A stretch of DNA of 64,000 bases from Pseudomonadota bacterium (lineage in GTDB: Bacteria; Pseudomonadota; Alphaproteobacteria; Rhizobiales; Xanthobacteraceae), in NCBI GenBank assembly GCA_023451825.1, contig JAEXYA010000066.1, forward strand, positions 27,804 to 91,803, in the 5' to 3' direction. Numbering within the stretch: position 1 is the first letter of the stretch; each line of letters starts with the position of its first letter. Shown piece by piece: positions 1 to 8,676 of the stretch. The translations under genes and the position numbers were made by a program. Below the pieces are notes generated by a model. It was not told the DNA's origin. It was given only the letters and a program-made list of their open reading frames with translations, and ran no database searches.

Positions 1-428
1 ATACCGAGGCTGCCTGCCTGCGCCACCAGCGCATCGACGCCGGCATGGATCTCGGCGACGATCTCGTCCAGCGTCGCATCGGGCGCCAGCGTGTAGCCGA
101 TGGCGGCGACATTGATGCCGTGCGCGATGGGGCCGGCCGCGAAGCAGGTGAAGAAATCCTTCGAGCGCATCTGCCAGTAGCCGCCATGGATCAGCAGCAG
201 CACCGGGCCGCCTTCCGTAACCTTGATCAGATCGATCCTGTTGCGCTCGCGCGGGCCGTAAGCGAGGTCGAGATGCGCGGGATATTTGGCCTTCATGGCA
301 TCGGAGCGCTGGCCCCAGCCATTGGCGATCTCGGCGCTGCCAACGACGGCGACGCTGTTGTTGAGCCCGGCATCGAGCTGCTCGCGCGACATCGCACGCC
401 AGTTGGAATCGCCGAAGGGATTACTCAT
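1..428 (-). CDS. alpha/beta hydrolase (arylformamidase/esterase-like), C-terminus cut by window edge
   Basis: The minus strand is open from an ATG at 426-428 to the left window edge, about 142 codons, starting MSNPFGDSNWRAMSREQLD. Around residue 80 it carries HGGYW followed by Q-M-R-S-K, the oxyanion-hole HGG motif of the kynurenine formamidase and hormone-sensitive-lipase-like esterase groups. The catalytic Ser and His would lie beyond the edge, so the substrate cannot be judged. It is divergent from the amidase starting at 567, with about 138 bp between them that presumably hold both promoters. The family assignment is fairly secure; a role in tryptophan or arylformamide breakdown is only a possibility. 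Confidence 0.75.
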   Translation of the reverse strand, partial: MSNPFGDSNWRAMSREQLDAGLNNSVAVVGSAEIANGWGQRSDAMKAKYPAHLDLAYGPRERNRIDLIKVTEGGPVLLLIHGGYWQMRSKDFFTCFAAGPIAHGINVAAIGYTLAPDATLDEIVAEIHAGVDALVAQAGSLG

Positions 429-566
429 GGTTGTTGTCCTTAGCTGCATCTCTGCTTTGTGCGGCGCGGCCGCTGGCGCGTCCCAATTATGCAAGAAATG
501 GGCTAGACCGCCACGCATCAGACCAGCATTCTGCGCCCAACTTTCTGCATCACACTGGAGACGTGC

Positions 567-1991
567 GTGGCTTCCCATTCCGACCTCATTAAAGCAACGG
601 CCTGCGCCGTCGTCGATCAACTCAACAACGGCACGGTAACCCCGCTCGATGTGCTCGATGCCCTGGAAACGCGCATCAAGGAGGTCGAAGGCCAGGTCAA
701 TGCGCTGCCGATCCTGTGCTTCGATCGCGCGCGTGACCACGCCAGGGAGTTGATGAAGAAGCCGCTCGGTGAGCGCGGCATCCTTGCGGGCCTCCCGGTG
801 CCGATCAAGGATCTGACCTCCGTCGCCGGCGTCCGCACCACCCAGGGCTCGCCAATCTTCAAGGATGTGGTGCCGGCCAAGTCGAACGTGCTGGTCGAAC
901 GCCTCGAAGAGAATGGCGGCGTGGTCTATGCAAAGTCCAACACGCCGGAATTCGGCGCCGGCGCCAACACCTTCAACGACGTGTTCGGTGCGACGCTGAA
1001 CCCGTGGGACCTGTCGAAGTCGGCGGCCGGTTCGTCCGGCGGTGCGGCGGCAGCGCTTGCCAGCGGCACGGCCTGGATCGCGCATGGTTCGGACATGGGC
1101 GGATCGCTACGCAATCCTGCCAGCTTCTGCGGCATTGTCGGCCTGCGCCCGAGCGTCGGCCGCGTCGCCTCCACGCCGAATATCGCACTGGCACGCATGG
1201 TCAGCGTGCAGGGCCCGATGGCCCGCAATGTGGAAGACCTGGCGCTGATGCTCGATGCCATGAGCGGCGAACATCCGGCCGACCTGATCTCGCTGCCGAA
1301 GCTGCCGGAGACATTTCGCTCGGCGGTGCGCGCGGGCACGAAGCCGAAGCGGATCGCCTATTCGCCTGATCTCGGCATCACGCCGGTCGATCCGGAAGTC
1401 GCGGCGCTCACCCGCAAGGCGGCCGAGCGTTTTGCGGAGGCTGGCGTCATCGTCGAGGAAGCGCATCCCGATTTGCGCGAAGCCCATGAATGCTTCCATG
1501 TGCTGCGCGCCTATGATTTCGCGATCTCGAAACTCGGCCTGCTGCGCGACCACCGCGACAAGCTGAAGCCGGAAGTGATCTGGAATATCGAGGAAGGCCT
1601 GAAGCTGAAGGTCGAGGACCTCGCCAAGGCCGAGACGCAGCGCGTGACGCTGGCAGCGCGGGCCTATGAGTTTTTCCAGAAGTACGATCTCTTGCTCTGC
1701 CCGGCGACCATCACGCCGCCCTTCCCGATCGAGCAGCGCTATCTCGCCGAATGCAACGGCCACAAGTTCGATAACTATGTGCAGTGGCTCGGCATCGTCT
1801 ATGCGATCACCTTGACCGGCTGCCCGGCGATCTCGCTGCCGTGCGGTTTCACGACCACCGGCCTGCCGGTCGGCCTGCAGATCGTCGGCCCGCCGCGCGG
1901 CGAAGCCTCGCTGCTCGCCGGTGCGCGCGTGCTGGAGGATATTCTGGGTCTGCAGGCGATCACGCCGATCGATCCGCGTCCGGCGAAGTAA
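567..1991 (+). CDS. amidase (amidase-signature family)
   Basis: This 474-residue protein is a complete amidase-signature enzyme, which hydrolyses a carboxamide to acid and ammonia. The Ser-cisSer-Lys triad is readable: Lys81 in VPIKDLTS, Ser156/157 in the glycine-rich AAGSSGGAAAALASG block, and the nucleophile Ser180 in GSDMGGSLRNP. The length is usual for the family (450-500 residues). The start is a GTG at 567 with CTGGAG six bases upstream; no better ATG is present. A divergent alpha/beta hydrolase lies upstream and a palindromic repeat begins 6 bp after the stop. Sequence alone does not separate aliphatic amidase, aryl-acylamidase or GatA-like activity; the lack of gatB/gatC neighbours argues against GatA. 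Confidence 0.88.
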   Translation: MASHSDLIKATACAVVDQLNNGTVTPLDVLDALETRIKEVEGQVNALPILCFDRARDHARELMKKPLGERGILAGLPVPIKDLTSVAGVRTTQGSPIFKDVVPAKSNVLVERLEENGGVVYAKSNTPEFGAGANTFNDVFGATLNPWDLSKSAAGSSGGAAAALASGTAWIAHGSDMGGSLRNPASFCGIVGLRPSVGRVASTPNIALARMVSVQGPMARNVEDLALMLDAMSGEHPADLISLPKLPETFRSAVRAGTKPKRIAYSPDLGITPVDPEVAALTRKAAERFAEAGVIVEEAHPDLREAHECFHVLRAYDFAISKLGLLRDHRDKLKPEVIWNIEEGLKLKVEDLAKAETQRVTLAARAYEFFQKYDLLLCPATITPPFPIEQRYLAECNGHKFDNYVQWLGIVYAITLTGCPAISLPCGFTTTGLPVGLQIVGPPRGEASLLAGARVLEDILGLQAITPIDPRPAK

Positions 1992-1997
1992 GGATTT

Positions 1998-2078
1998 GTA
2001 GGGTGGGCAAAGCGCAGCGTGCCCACCTCAGCCAGCCGAGCACTTGAAGGTGGGCACGCTACGCTTTGCCCACCCTAC
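1998..2078. repeat. palindromic intergenic repeat, family A copy 1
   Basis: An approximately 81-bp imperfect palindrome whose left arm begins GTAGGGTGGGCAAAGCGCAG and whose right arm is the near-perfect reverse complement ending GCCCACCCTAC. The central ~20 bp differ between copies. It sits directly behind the amidase stop codon, so it could act as a transcript-end hairpin, but it has no T-tract. Further copies occur at about 9916, 24267, 28193, 44642 and 63927. Confidence 0.9.
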
Positions 2079-2089
2079 TCAAAACCTAG

Positions 2090-2172
2090 GGCGGATGAGG
2101 CGAAGCCGTAATCCGCCGCGGAGTTTCGATTTTGACCTCGGCCGGCGGATTGCGCTTCGCTGATCCGCTCTA
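2090..2172. repeat. palindromic repeat, GCGGATGAGGCGAAGC type (family F)
   Basis: Left arm GCGGATGAGGCGAAGCCGTA and right arm GGATTGCGCTTCGCTGATCC are inverted relative to each other around a short GC-poor centre. This repeat abuts family A copy 1, so two different palindromes stand side by side. Only this one copy was noticed in the window. From here to the transporter start (2173-2367) I see no gene, only presumed promoter DNA. Confidence 0.7.
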
Positions 2173-2367
2173 CAGCTGAGCCATTCATCATACTTTAGTA
2201 TAAGCCACATTGCCGCAGTTTGCGTTTATAGACGTAGTGCTGCGGTGCAAACGCGTGTGCCCGGCCGGCAGAACGATCCTGCCATCAGCAATGCGTTTCC
2301 CGGCATTGGCTTTTCCCGCCGCTTCTGGCAACCGAATATTTCATTTCACGGAATATGAGGGCTTTAA

Positions 2368-3690
2368 GTGGCTGATACATTCGCTCCGCCAGCGGACGGC
2401 AAACTCCATTTCGACGACGCCAAGAAACGCATCAAGGCAATCTTCATCGGCTCGATGGGCAATCTCGTCGAATGGTACGATTTCTACGCCTACACCGCCT
2501 TCGCGCTGTATTTCGCGCCCGCGTTCTTTCCCTCCAATGATCCGGTGGTGCAGCAGCTCAATGCGGCCGTGCTATTCGCCGCAACCTTCCTGATGCGCCC
2601 GCTGGGCGGCTGGCTCTTTGGCTATCTCGCCGACAAATACGGACGCCGGCTGTCGCTCACCATCTCGGTGCTGTTCATGTGCTTCGGCTCGCTGATCATC
2701 GCTCTGGCCCCGACCTATGCGACCATCGGCTTCGCCGCTCCCGTTCTGCTCGCGGTCGCCCGCATCATTCAGGGCCTCAGCCTCGGCGGTGAATATGGCG
2801 CTTCGGCCACATACCTCTCGGAAGTCGCCGATCCCAACCATCGCGGTTTCTATTCGAGCTTCCAATATGTGACGCTGATCGGCGGCCAGCTGACCGCCAT
2901 CATCGTTCTCCTGCTGCTGCAGAAGGTGTTCCTCACCGAGCAGGAGCTGAAGGACTGGGGATGGCGCATTCCGTTCTTCATCGGCGCCAGCCTTGCCATC
3001 TTCGCCGCCGTCATGCGCCGCGACATGCACGAGACCGAGCAGTTCACGGAAGCCAAGAAGCAGGCGAAGCCGATGGGCTCGATGCGCGGCCTGCTGAAAT
3101 ATCCGCGTGAATTGCTGCTGGTTGTCGGCCTCACCGCCGGCGGCACCGCCGCGTTCTATACGTTCACCACTTACATGCAGACCTTCGTGAAGCTCTCGGT
3201 CGGCCTCACCGCCGACCAGACCACCACGGTGATCTTCGGCACGCTGATCTTCGCCTGCATCCTGCAGCCGATCTATGGCGCCATCTCGGACCGCTTCGGC
3301 CGCAAGCCGCTGCTGATCTTCTTCGGCATTGCCGGCACGCTCTGCACCGTCCCGATCCTCACAACGCTGCAAACCACCAAGTCGCCTTTCGTCGCCTTCC
3401 TGCTCATCTGCGGCGCCTGGGTGTTCGTGGCCGGCTACACCTCGATCAATGCCGTCGTGAAAGCCGAATTGTTCCCGACCAATATCCGCGCCATGGGCGT
3501 CGGCGTGCCCTATGCGCTGACCGTCTCGATCTTCGGCGGCACGGCTCCGGCCGTGGCGCTGTATTTCAAGCAGTCCGGACACGAGCATTATTTCTACTAT
3601 TATCTGTCTGGCATGATCTTCCTGTCGCTCCTCATCTACGCCACGATGCGCGACACCAAGAAGAACTCGGCCATGCACCGTCACGAGTGA
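2368..3690 (+). CDS. MFS transporter, metabolite:H+ symporter (MHS, KgtP-like)
   Basis: A 440-residue polytopic inner-membrane protein with about 12 hydrophobic segments. The N-terminal GNLVEWYDFYAYT and the loop 2-3 motif GYLADKYGRR are hallmarks of the metabolite:H+ symporter family, which includes alpha-ketoglutarate, shikimate and proline/betaine permeases. A second GAISDRFGRKP motif marks the start of the C-terminal half. The start is GTG at 2368 with TGAGGG about 7 bp upstream. It is followed after 29 bp by the molybdopterin oxidoreductase on the same strand. Substrate is not readable from sequence; a dicarboxylate such as 2-oxoglutarate is the closest guess by motif. Confidence 0.87.
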   Translation: MADTFAPPADGKLHFDDAKKRIKAIFIGSMGNLVEWYDFYAYTAFALYFAPAFFPSNDPVVQQLNAAVLFAATFLMRPLGGWLFGYLADKYGRRLSLTISVLFMCFGSLIIALAPTYATIGFAAPVLLAVARIIQGLSLGGEYGASATYLSEVADPNHRGFYSSFQYVTLIGGQLTAIIVLLLLQKVFLTEQELKDWGWRIPFFIGASLAIFAAVMRRDMHETEQFTEAKKQAKPMGSMRGLLKYPRELLLVVGLTAGGTAAFYTFTTYMQTFVKLSVGLTADQTTTVIFGTLIFACILQPIYGAISDRFGRKPLLIFFGIAGTLCTVPILTTLQTTKSPFVAFLLICGAWVFVAGYTSINAVVKAELFPTNIRAMGVGVPYALTVSIFGGTAPAVALYFKQSGHEHYFYYYLSGMIFLSLLIYATMRDTKKNSAMHRHE

Positions 3691-3719
3691 CGGCATAACC
3701 GGAAAGAAGGAGCGTCAGC

Positions 3720-4382
3720 ATGGATGAAGACGACATACCATCCGAATCCAAGCTGACGCAGACCAAGCAACGCTGGGCGCGCGAGGGCCGGTTTCTCACC
3801 GGCCGGCACACGCGCCCGGAAACGGATCGATTGCCGCCCGGCCAGCACCTGACACAGGACTGGCCGGTGCTGGACCTGGGCGTCACGCCCAATGTGAACC
3901 GCGAGCGCTGGCGCCTCGATGTCTATGGCGCCGTCGAGACACCGCTGTTCTGGGACTTTGCGCAGTTTTCCGCACAGCCGCAGTCCACTTTCATCTCCGA
4001 TATCCACTGCGTCACCACATGGTCGCGCTACGACAATCAGTGGGAGGGGCTTTCGACCCGCGCATTGCTCGACGCTTGCCAGCCGAAGCCCGATGCACGC
4101 TTTGTCGTGCTGCAATCCTATGACGGCTACGACACCAATCTCACGCTGGAAGATTTTGCCTCCGACGACGCGCTGCTGGCACATAGCTGGCAGGGCACGC
4201 CGATCGATCGCGACCATGGCGGCCCCGTCCGCGTGATCGTGCCGCATCTGTATTTCTGGAAGAGCGCCAAGTGGCTGCAGCGCATCGAATTCCGCAGCGA
4301 CGACAAACCCGGCTATTGGGAAGTCCGCGGCTATCACAATCGCGGCGATCCATGGGACGAGCAGCGTTATTCGGACGATTGA
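3720..4382 (+). CDS. sulfite oxidase-like molybdopterin-dependent oxidoreductase
   Basis: A 220-residue protein of the oxidoreductase molybdopterin-binding (SUOX/MsrP) fold. Cys97 in DIHCVTTWSRYDNQWEG is the expected molybdenum thiolate ligand, and GPVRVIVPHLYFWKSAKW is the conserved segment following it. No Tat or Sec signal peptide is visible, unlike periplasmic MsrP, so this is probably a cytoplasmic single-domain version; a C-terminal dimerisation domain typical of full sulfite oxidases is missing, which is normal for this short subgroup. RBS AGAAGGAG precedes the ATG. It lies 29 bp behind the MHS transporter and may be cotranscribed. Physiological substrate unknown. Confidence 0.85.
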   Translation: MDEDDIPSESKLTQTKQRWAREGRFLTGRHTRPETDRLPPGQHLTQDWPVLDLGVTPNVNRERWRLDVYGAVETPLFWDFAQFSAQPQSTFISDIHCVTTWSRYDNQWEGLSTRALLDACQPKPDARFVVLQSYDGYDTNLTLEDFASDDALLAHSWQGTPIDRDHGGPVRVIVPHLYFWKSAKWLQRIEFRSDDKPGYWEVRGYHNRGDPWDEQRYSDD

Positions 4383-4388
4383 CGATAT

Positions 4389-4483
4389 CGTCATTGCGAG
4401 GAGCCCTTGCGACGAAGCAATCCAGCTCTTCATGCGATTGCAGCTGTCTGGATTGCCGCGTCGCTACGCTCCTCGCAATGACG
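4389..4483. repeat. palindromic repeat, family C copy 1 (CGTCATTGCGAGGAGC)
   Basis: Inverted arms CGTCATTGCGAGGAGC and GCTCCTCGCAATGACG flank inner arms GACGAAGCAATCCAG and CTGGATTGC. This is the widespread REP-like element; other copies are at 45397-45474 and 50696-50760. It begins 6 bp behind the oxidoreductase stop. Confidence 0.85.
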
Positions 4484-4528
4484 GCTGAGAGAGGATAGCT
4501 TCAAGTTCCAAGATTACAGGAGCCTTCC

Positions 4529-5749
4529 ATGCTCACCGAAAAACTCCAATTCGCGGGCTCGTCCGACCATACGCTCGCCGCGGCACTGGACAAACCGGAT
4601 GGCGACATCCGCGCCACTGCGCTGCTGGCGCATTGCTTCACGTGCAGCAAGGATTCGCTGGCCGCTCGGCGGATCGCCGAAGCGCTGACCGCCCATGGCA
4701 TCGCCGTGCTCCGCTTCGACTTCACCGGCCTCGGCTCCAGCGACGGCGAATTCGCGAACAGCACCTTCACCTCCAATGTCGAAGACCTGGTTCGCGCCGC
4801 CAATCACCTGCGCGCGCTGGGCCAGGCGCCGACAATCCTGATCGGCCACAGCCTTGGCGGCGCAGCGGTGCTGGCGGCAGCAAGCGAGATCCCCGAAGCC
4901 AAAGCGGTTGTCACCATCGCCGCGCCATCCGATCCCAGCCATGTCACGCATCTGTTTGCCGATCGGCTGCACGACATCCGCGAACAGGGCGAGGTGGAGG
5001 TCAATCTCGCCGGCCGCCCGTTCCGCATCAAGCGCGCCTTCCTCGACGACGTCGCCGAACACAATCTGCTGGCCAAAGTCGCGAAGCTGCACAAGGCGCT
5101 GCTGGTGATGCAGGCACCGACCGACGACACCGTCGGCATCGACAATGCCACGACAATTTTTGTGGCGGCAAAGCACCCGAAGAGTTTTGTATCGCTCAAT
5201 CATGCCGACCATCTGCTGACCAACAAGGCGGATGCCATCTACGCAGCCGACGTCATCGCAGCCTGGGTCTCGCGCTATCTCGCGCCCGTCGAACATGCCG
5301 CTGCTACGCCGCCGCCCGAGCCGCGTCAGGTCGTCGTCGCGGAGACGCGCGCCAATAAATTCCAGCAACAGATCACCGTCGGCCCGCATCGCCTGACCGC
5401 CGACGAACCGGTCGCCGCCGGTGGCGAGGATACCGGGCCCGGCCCGTATGATCTCCTGCTCAGCGCACTCGGCGCCTGCACCGCGATGACCATGCGGATG
5501 TATGCGGATCGCAAGGCGCTGCCGATGGAGCGCGTCAGCGTCACGCTGAACCACAAGAAGATCTACGCCAAAGATTGCGCGGAGTGCGAAACAAAGGACG
5601 GCATGCTCGACCAGATCGAGCGCAACATCTCCATCACCGGCCGGCTCGACGCCGAACAACGCGCAAAACTGATGGAGATTGCAGACAAGTGCCCGGTGCA
5701 TCGGACGCTCACATCCGAGATCCGGATCGTCACGAATGCGGTGGAATAG
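4529..5749 (+). CDS. bifunctional alpha/beta hydrolase-OsmC family protein
   Basis: A 406-residue two-domain protein. Residues about 1-255 form an alpha/beta hydrolase with the nucleophile elbow IGHSLGG and a late HADHLLT segment that would supply the acid/His. Residues about 265-406 form an OsmC/Ohr-like thiol peroxidase domain with the two redox cysteines in SALGACTAMTMRMY and DKCPVHRTL. OsmC proteins reduce organic hydroperoxides; a covalently attached hydrolase might release or deliver the lipid peroxide, which is inference. RBS CAGGAG lies upstream of the ATG. Family C repeat separates it from the preceding gene, so it is likely its own transcription unit. This fusion is known in many proteobacteria. 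Confidence 0.9.
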   Translation: MLTEKLQFAGSSDHTLAAALDKPDGDIRATALLAHCFTCSKDSLAARRIAEALTAHGIAVLRFDFTGLGSSDGEFANSTFTSNVEDLVRAANHLRALGQAPTILIGHSLGGAAVLAAASEIPEAKAVVTIAAPSDPSHVTHLFADRLHDIREQGEVEVNLAGRPFRIKRAFLDDVAEHNLLAKVAKLHKALLVMQAPTDDTVGIDNATTIFVAAKHPKSFVSLNHADHLLTNKADAIYAADVIAAWVSRYLAPVEHAAATPPPEPRQVVVAETRANKFQQQITVGPHRLTADEPVAAGGEDTGPGPYDLLLSALGACTAMTMRMYADRKALPMERVSVTLNHKKIYAKDCAECETKDGMLDQIERNISITGRLDAEQRAKLMEIADKCPVHRTLTSEIRIVTNAVE

Positions 5750-5951
5750 TCCGCGCGCAGCGTTGCCCGAAGGCACCAGTTCCCGTTGCTAACGCAATGT
5801 CCGACAATGTGAATCCCGGCCGTTAACCTTTCTTAAAGATGTTGCTCGCAGGGCGTGCGGTGCGTGGTAAATCTGTGGAGAGCCAAAGGAATCAGTTTCA
5901 CACGGGCGCGTAATCGCGCCGGTGTCCTGCCGCAGATTGTTTGGGAATTTC

Positions 5952-6218
5952 ATGAGCGAACGCCTGTCCTACCAGCCCACCCGCGCTCCCCTCCCGGATC
6001 AGGAGCAGAAGCAGGCGGCGCTCAGCTATCTCAACGAGGCATGGGCCGAAGCACGCCACGATGGCGTCGATGGCGATTGCCTGGCACAGGCGAGCCTGTT
6101 TGCGGCGTTCGCCGAGCTGGTCGGAACCTATGGCGAGGATGCGGTGGCGAAGTTCGTGGAAGGGTTGCCGACGCGCGTGCGCAACGGCGAGTTTTCACTG
6201 ACGCTGGCGAGGCAGTAA
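5952..6218 (+). CDS. small hypothetical protein (88 aa)
   Basis: MSERLSYQPTRAPLPDQ opens an 88-residue, mainly helical, acidic protein with no signal peptide, membrane segment or recognised motif. The ATG at 5952 is preferred over an in-frame GTG at 5922, which would add ten unlikely residues. Codon use resembles its neighbours, so it is probably a real gene conserved in the genus. It stands alone between the OsmC fusion (202 bp upstream) and a family B palindrome that starts 18 bp after the stop. Function unknown. Confidence 0.6.
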   Translation: MSERLSYQPTRAPLPDQEQKQAALSYLNEAWAEARHDGVDGDCLAQASLFAAFAELVGTYGEDAVAKFVEGLPTRVRNGEFSLTLARQ

Positions 6219-6235
6219 AGACAAACGCCAAGGCT

Positions 6236-6320
6236 GTAGGATGGGTAGAGCGAAGCGAAACCCATCACAACAGGCTCGGTGCGTGTGGTGATGGGTTTCG
6301 CTACGCTCTACCCATCCTAC
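6236..6320. repeat. palindromic repeat, family B copy 1 (GTAGGATGGGTAGAGCG)
   Basis: Left arm GTAGGATGGGTAGAGCGAAG and right arm CTACGCTCTACCCATCCTAC flank inner arms AAACCCATCAC and GTGATGGGTTTCG. The second copy is at 47197-47293. It lies between convergent genes, 9 bp from the dihydroorotase stop, where it may function as a bidirectional stem-loop. Confidence 0.85.
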
Positions 6321-6329
6321 AATCCCACC

Positions 6330-7664
6330 TTACTGCCTCAACGTCTCCAGGAACTTCACCGTCTCGCCCTGCGACGGCGTGACGAGTTCGCCCTGCCACA
6401 TCACCTGCTTGCCGCGCACAAAAGTGCCGACCGGCCAGCCCTTCACGGTCACGCCGTCATACGGCGTCCAGCCCGCCTTCGAGGCCACCCATTTGTTGGT
6501 GATGGTCTCGCTGCGCTTGAGATCGACCACGGTGAAGTCGGCGTCATAGCCGGCCGCGATACGGCCCTTCATCGCCATGTTGAACAATCGCGCCGGGCCG
6601 GCGCTGGTGAGATCGACGAAGCGCTGAAGCGACAGCCGGCCTGCATTCACATGATCCAGCATCAGCGGCACCAGCGTCTGCACGCCGGTCATGCCTGAGG
6701 GCGAGGCCGGATAGACCTTCTGCTTCTCTTCCAGCGTATGCGGCGCGTGGTCGGAGCCGAGCACGTCGACGATACCCTGCTCGATGCCCTTCCAGATGCC
6801 GGCGCGGTGGCTGGCGTCGCGCACCGGCGGGTTCATCTGCGCCAGCGTGCCGAGGCGCTCATAGCATTCCGGCGCCGTCATGGTGAGGTGATGCGGCGTC
6901 GCCTCGCAGGAGGCGACATCCTTGTGATTCTTGAGATAGTCGATCTCTTCCTTGGTGGAGATATGCAGCACATGGATGCGCTTGCCGGTCTCGCGGGCGA
7001 GCGTGACCAAGCGCTGCGTCGCCATCAGCGCCGCGACCTCGTCACGCCAGACCGGATGCGAGCGGGCATCGCCCTCGATGCGCAGGCCCTTGCGGTCGTT
7101 GAGGCGGAATTCGTCCTCGGCATGGAAGGCGGCGCGACGCTTGATCACCTGAAAGATTTTGCGGAGGCTGTCGTCGTCCTCGACCAGCAGCGCGCCGGTG
7201 GACGAACCGATGAACACTTTGACGCCCGCACAGCCCGGTGCGCGCTCCAGCTCCGGCAGGTCCTGCACATTCTCGCGGGTGCCGCCGATGAAGAAGGCGT
7301 AGTCGCAATGCATGCGGTGATGGCCGCGCTTCACCTTGTCGGTGAAGGTGGCTTCGTCGATGGTCAAAGGATTGGTGTTCGGCATTTCGAACACCGCGGT
7401 GACACCGCCCATCACGGCGCTGCGCGACCCGCTTTCGAGGTCTTCCTTGTGCTCGAGGCCGGGCTCGCGAAAATGCACCTGGGTGTCCATCACGCCGGGC
7501 AGGATGTGCAGGCCCTTGCAATCGATGGTCTTGGCCGCCTGCTCCGGCCCGAAAGTGCCGAGCGCTGCAATGCGTCCGTCGCGGATACCGATGTCGCGCT
7601 GACCCTCCCCATCCTGATTGACGACGGTGCCGTTCTTCAGAATCGTGTCAAAGGTCTCGCTCAT
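6330..7664 (-). CDS. dihydroorotase-family amidohydrolase
   Basis: A 444-residue cyclic amidohydrolase, annotated by family as dihydroorotase (N-carbamoyl-aspartate to dihydroorotate, pyrimidine synthesis). The signature EMPNTNPLT, the KVFIGSSTG strand with the candidate carboxylated Lys, HVLHIST, ATPHHLT and GSDHAPHT metal/substrate sites are all present. Oddly, the first metal motif reads DTQVHFREPG (residues 60-69), so the first His of the usual HxH pair is Gln62. It is divergent from ygfZ with 130 bp between. It may be the sole pyrC or an accessory paralogue next to another copy; neighbouring genes give no pyrimidine context. Confidence 0.82.
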   Translation of the reverse strand: MSETFDTILKNGTVVNQDGEGQRDIGIRDGRIAALGTFGPEQAAKTIDCKGLHILPGVMDTQVHFREPGLEHKEDLESGSRSAVMGGVTAVFEMPNTNPLTIDEATFTDKVKRGHHRMHCDYAFFIGGTRENVQDLPELERAPGCAGVKVFIGSSTGALLVEDDDSLRKIFQVIKRRAAFHAEDEFRLNDRKGLRIEGDARSHPVWRDEVAALMATQRLVTLARETGKRIHVLHISTKEEIDYLKNHKDVASCEATPHHLTMTAPECYERLGTLAQMNPPVRDASHRAGIWKGIEQGIVDVLGSDHAPHTLEEKQKVYPASPSGMTGVQTLVPLMLDHVNAGRLSLQRFVDLTSAGPARLFNMAMKGRIAAGYDADFTVVDLKRSETITNKWVASKAGWTPYDGVTVKGWPVGTFVRGKQVMWQGELVTPSQGETVKFLETLRQ

Positions 7665-7794
7665 ATCGGTCTCACTTGCAGCCTGTGGATGCCTTGCGCT
7701 TTTGGCGCGGGCCTTGTTACGGGCATCTTAGCGGCTTAACTTTGGCGTTGATATCCGTCAGCCGCGATTCCTGAATTTTTTCGAGATTTTCCGT

Positions 7795-8676
7795 ATGAAA
7801 GCAGCCTTTCTCCCCGATCGGGGTGTGGTGAAGATCGCCGGTGACGATGCCCGCGCGTTTCTCAATAATCTCATCACCTCGGATATCGACGACCTCGCGC
7901 CCGGTCGCGCGCGGTTTGGCGCGCTGCTGACGCCGCAGGGCAAGATCGTGGCGGATTTTCTCGTCACGGAAGCACCCGCAGGCCATGGCGGTGGCCTCTT
8001 GATCGACTGCCCGCGCGAATTGGCGAAGCCGCTTGCCACCAAGCTCGGCTTCTACAAGCTGCGCGCCAAGGTGACGGTGGAGAATCTCTCCGACGGTCTC
8101 GGCGTGCTCGCGGTGTGGGACGGCGAACCGGCGATGAAGCCGGACCTGACCTTTGCCGATCCGCGCAGCGCCGCGCTCGGCTATCGCGTTTTGATCCCGG
8201 CCGACCTCGCAGAGAAAACCTCATCGGTGCTCGGTGCGGAGCTGGTCGATGAGACCGCCTATGAAGCGCATCGTATCGCCTGCGGCGTGCCGCGTGGCGG
8301 CATCGACTTCGCCTATGGCGATGCGTTCCCGCATGAGACCAATATGGATCGGATGGCCGGCGTCGATTTCGACAAGGGCTGTTATATCGGCCAGGAAGTG
8401 GTGTCGCGCATGCAGCATCGTGGCACCGCACGTACGCGCATCGTGCCCGTGACGCTGGAAGGCACGACGCCCGTGGCCGGCACGGAAATCCGCGCGGCCG
8501 ACAAGCCGGTCGGCACCATGGGCTCGTCCGCGGGGCACAGCGGCCTTGCGCTGCTGCGCATCGATCGCGCGACCGATGCCTTCGATGCCGGCGCGGCCCT
8601 GCTGGCCGGCGACATCACCATTCAACTGGCCGATCCCGAAGCCGCCCGCGCCTTCATTGCCAAGAAGCACCCATGA
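7795..8676 (+). CDS. ygfZ: tRNA-modifying/Fe-S assembly protein YgfZ (folate-binding, CAF17 type)
   Basis: A 293-residue GcvT-fold protein. The diagnostic KGCYIGQEVVSRMQHRG motif with the reactive Cys is near residue 200. YgfZ binds tetrahydrofolate and supports repair or assembly of certain [4Fe-4S] enzymes such as MiaB. The ATG at 7795 gives an N-terminus MKAAFLPDRGVVKIAG that matches the family. The stop overlaps the tag start by four bases (ATGA), so ygfZ, tag and the HD hydrolase gene form a tight operon. Confidence 0.9.
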   Translation: MKAAFLPDRGVVKIAGDDARAFLNNLITSDIDDLAPGRARFGALLTPQGKIVADFLVTEAPAGHGGGLLIDCPRELAKPLATKLGFYKLRAKVTVENLSDGLGVLAVWDGEPAMKPDLTFADPRSAALGYRVLIPADLAEKTSSVLGAELVDETAYEAHRIACGVPRGGIDFAYGDAFPHETNMDRMAGVDFDKGCYIGQEVVSRMQHRGTARTRIVPVTLEGTTPVAGTEIRAADKPVGTMGSSAGHSGLALLRIDRATDAFDAGAALLAGDITIQLADPEAARAFIAKKHP

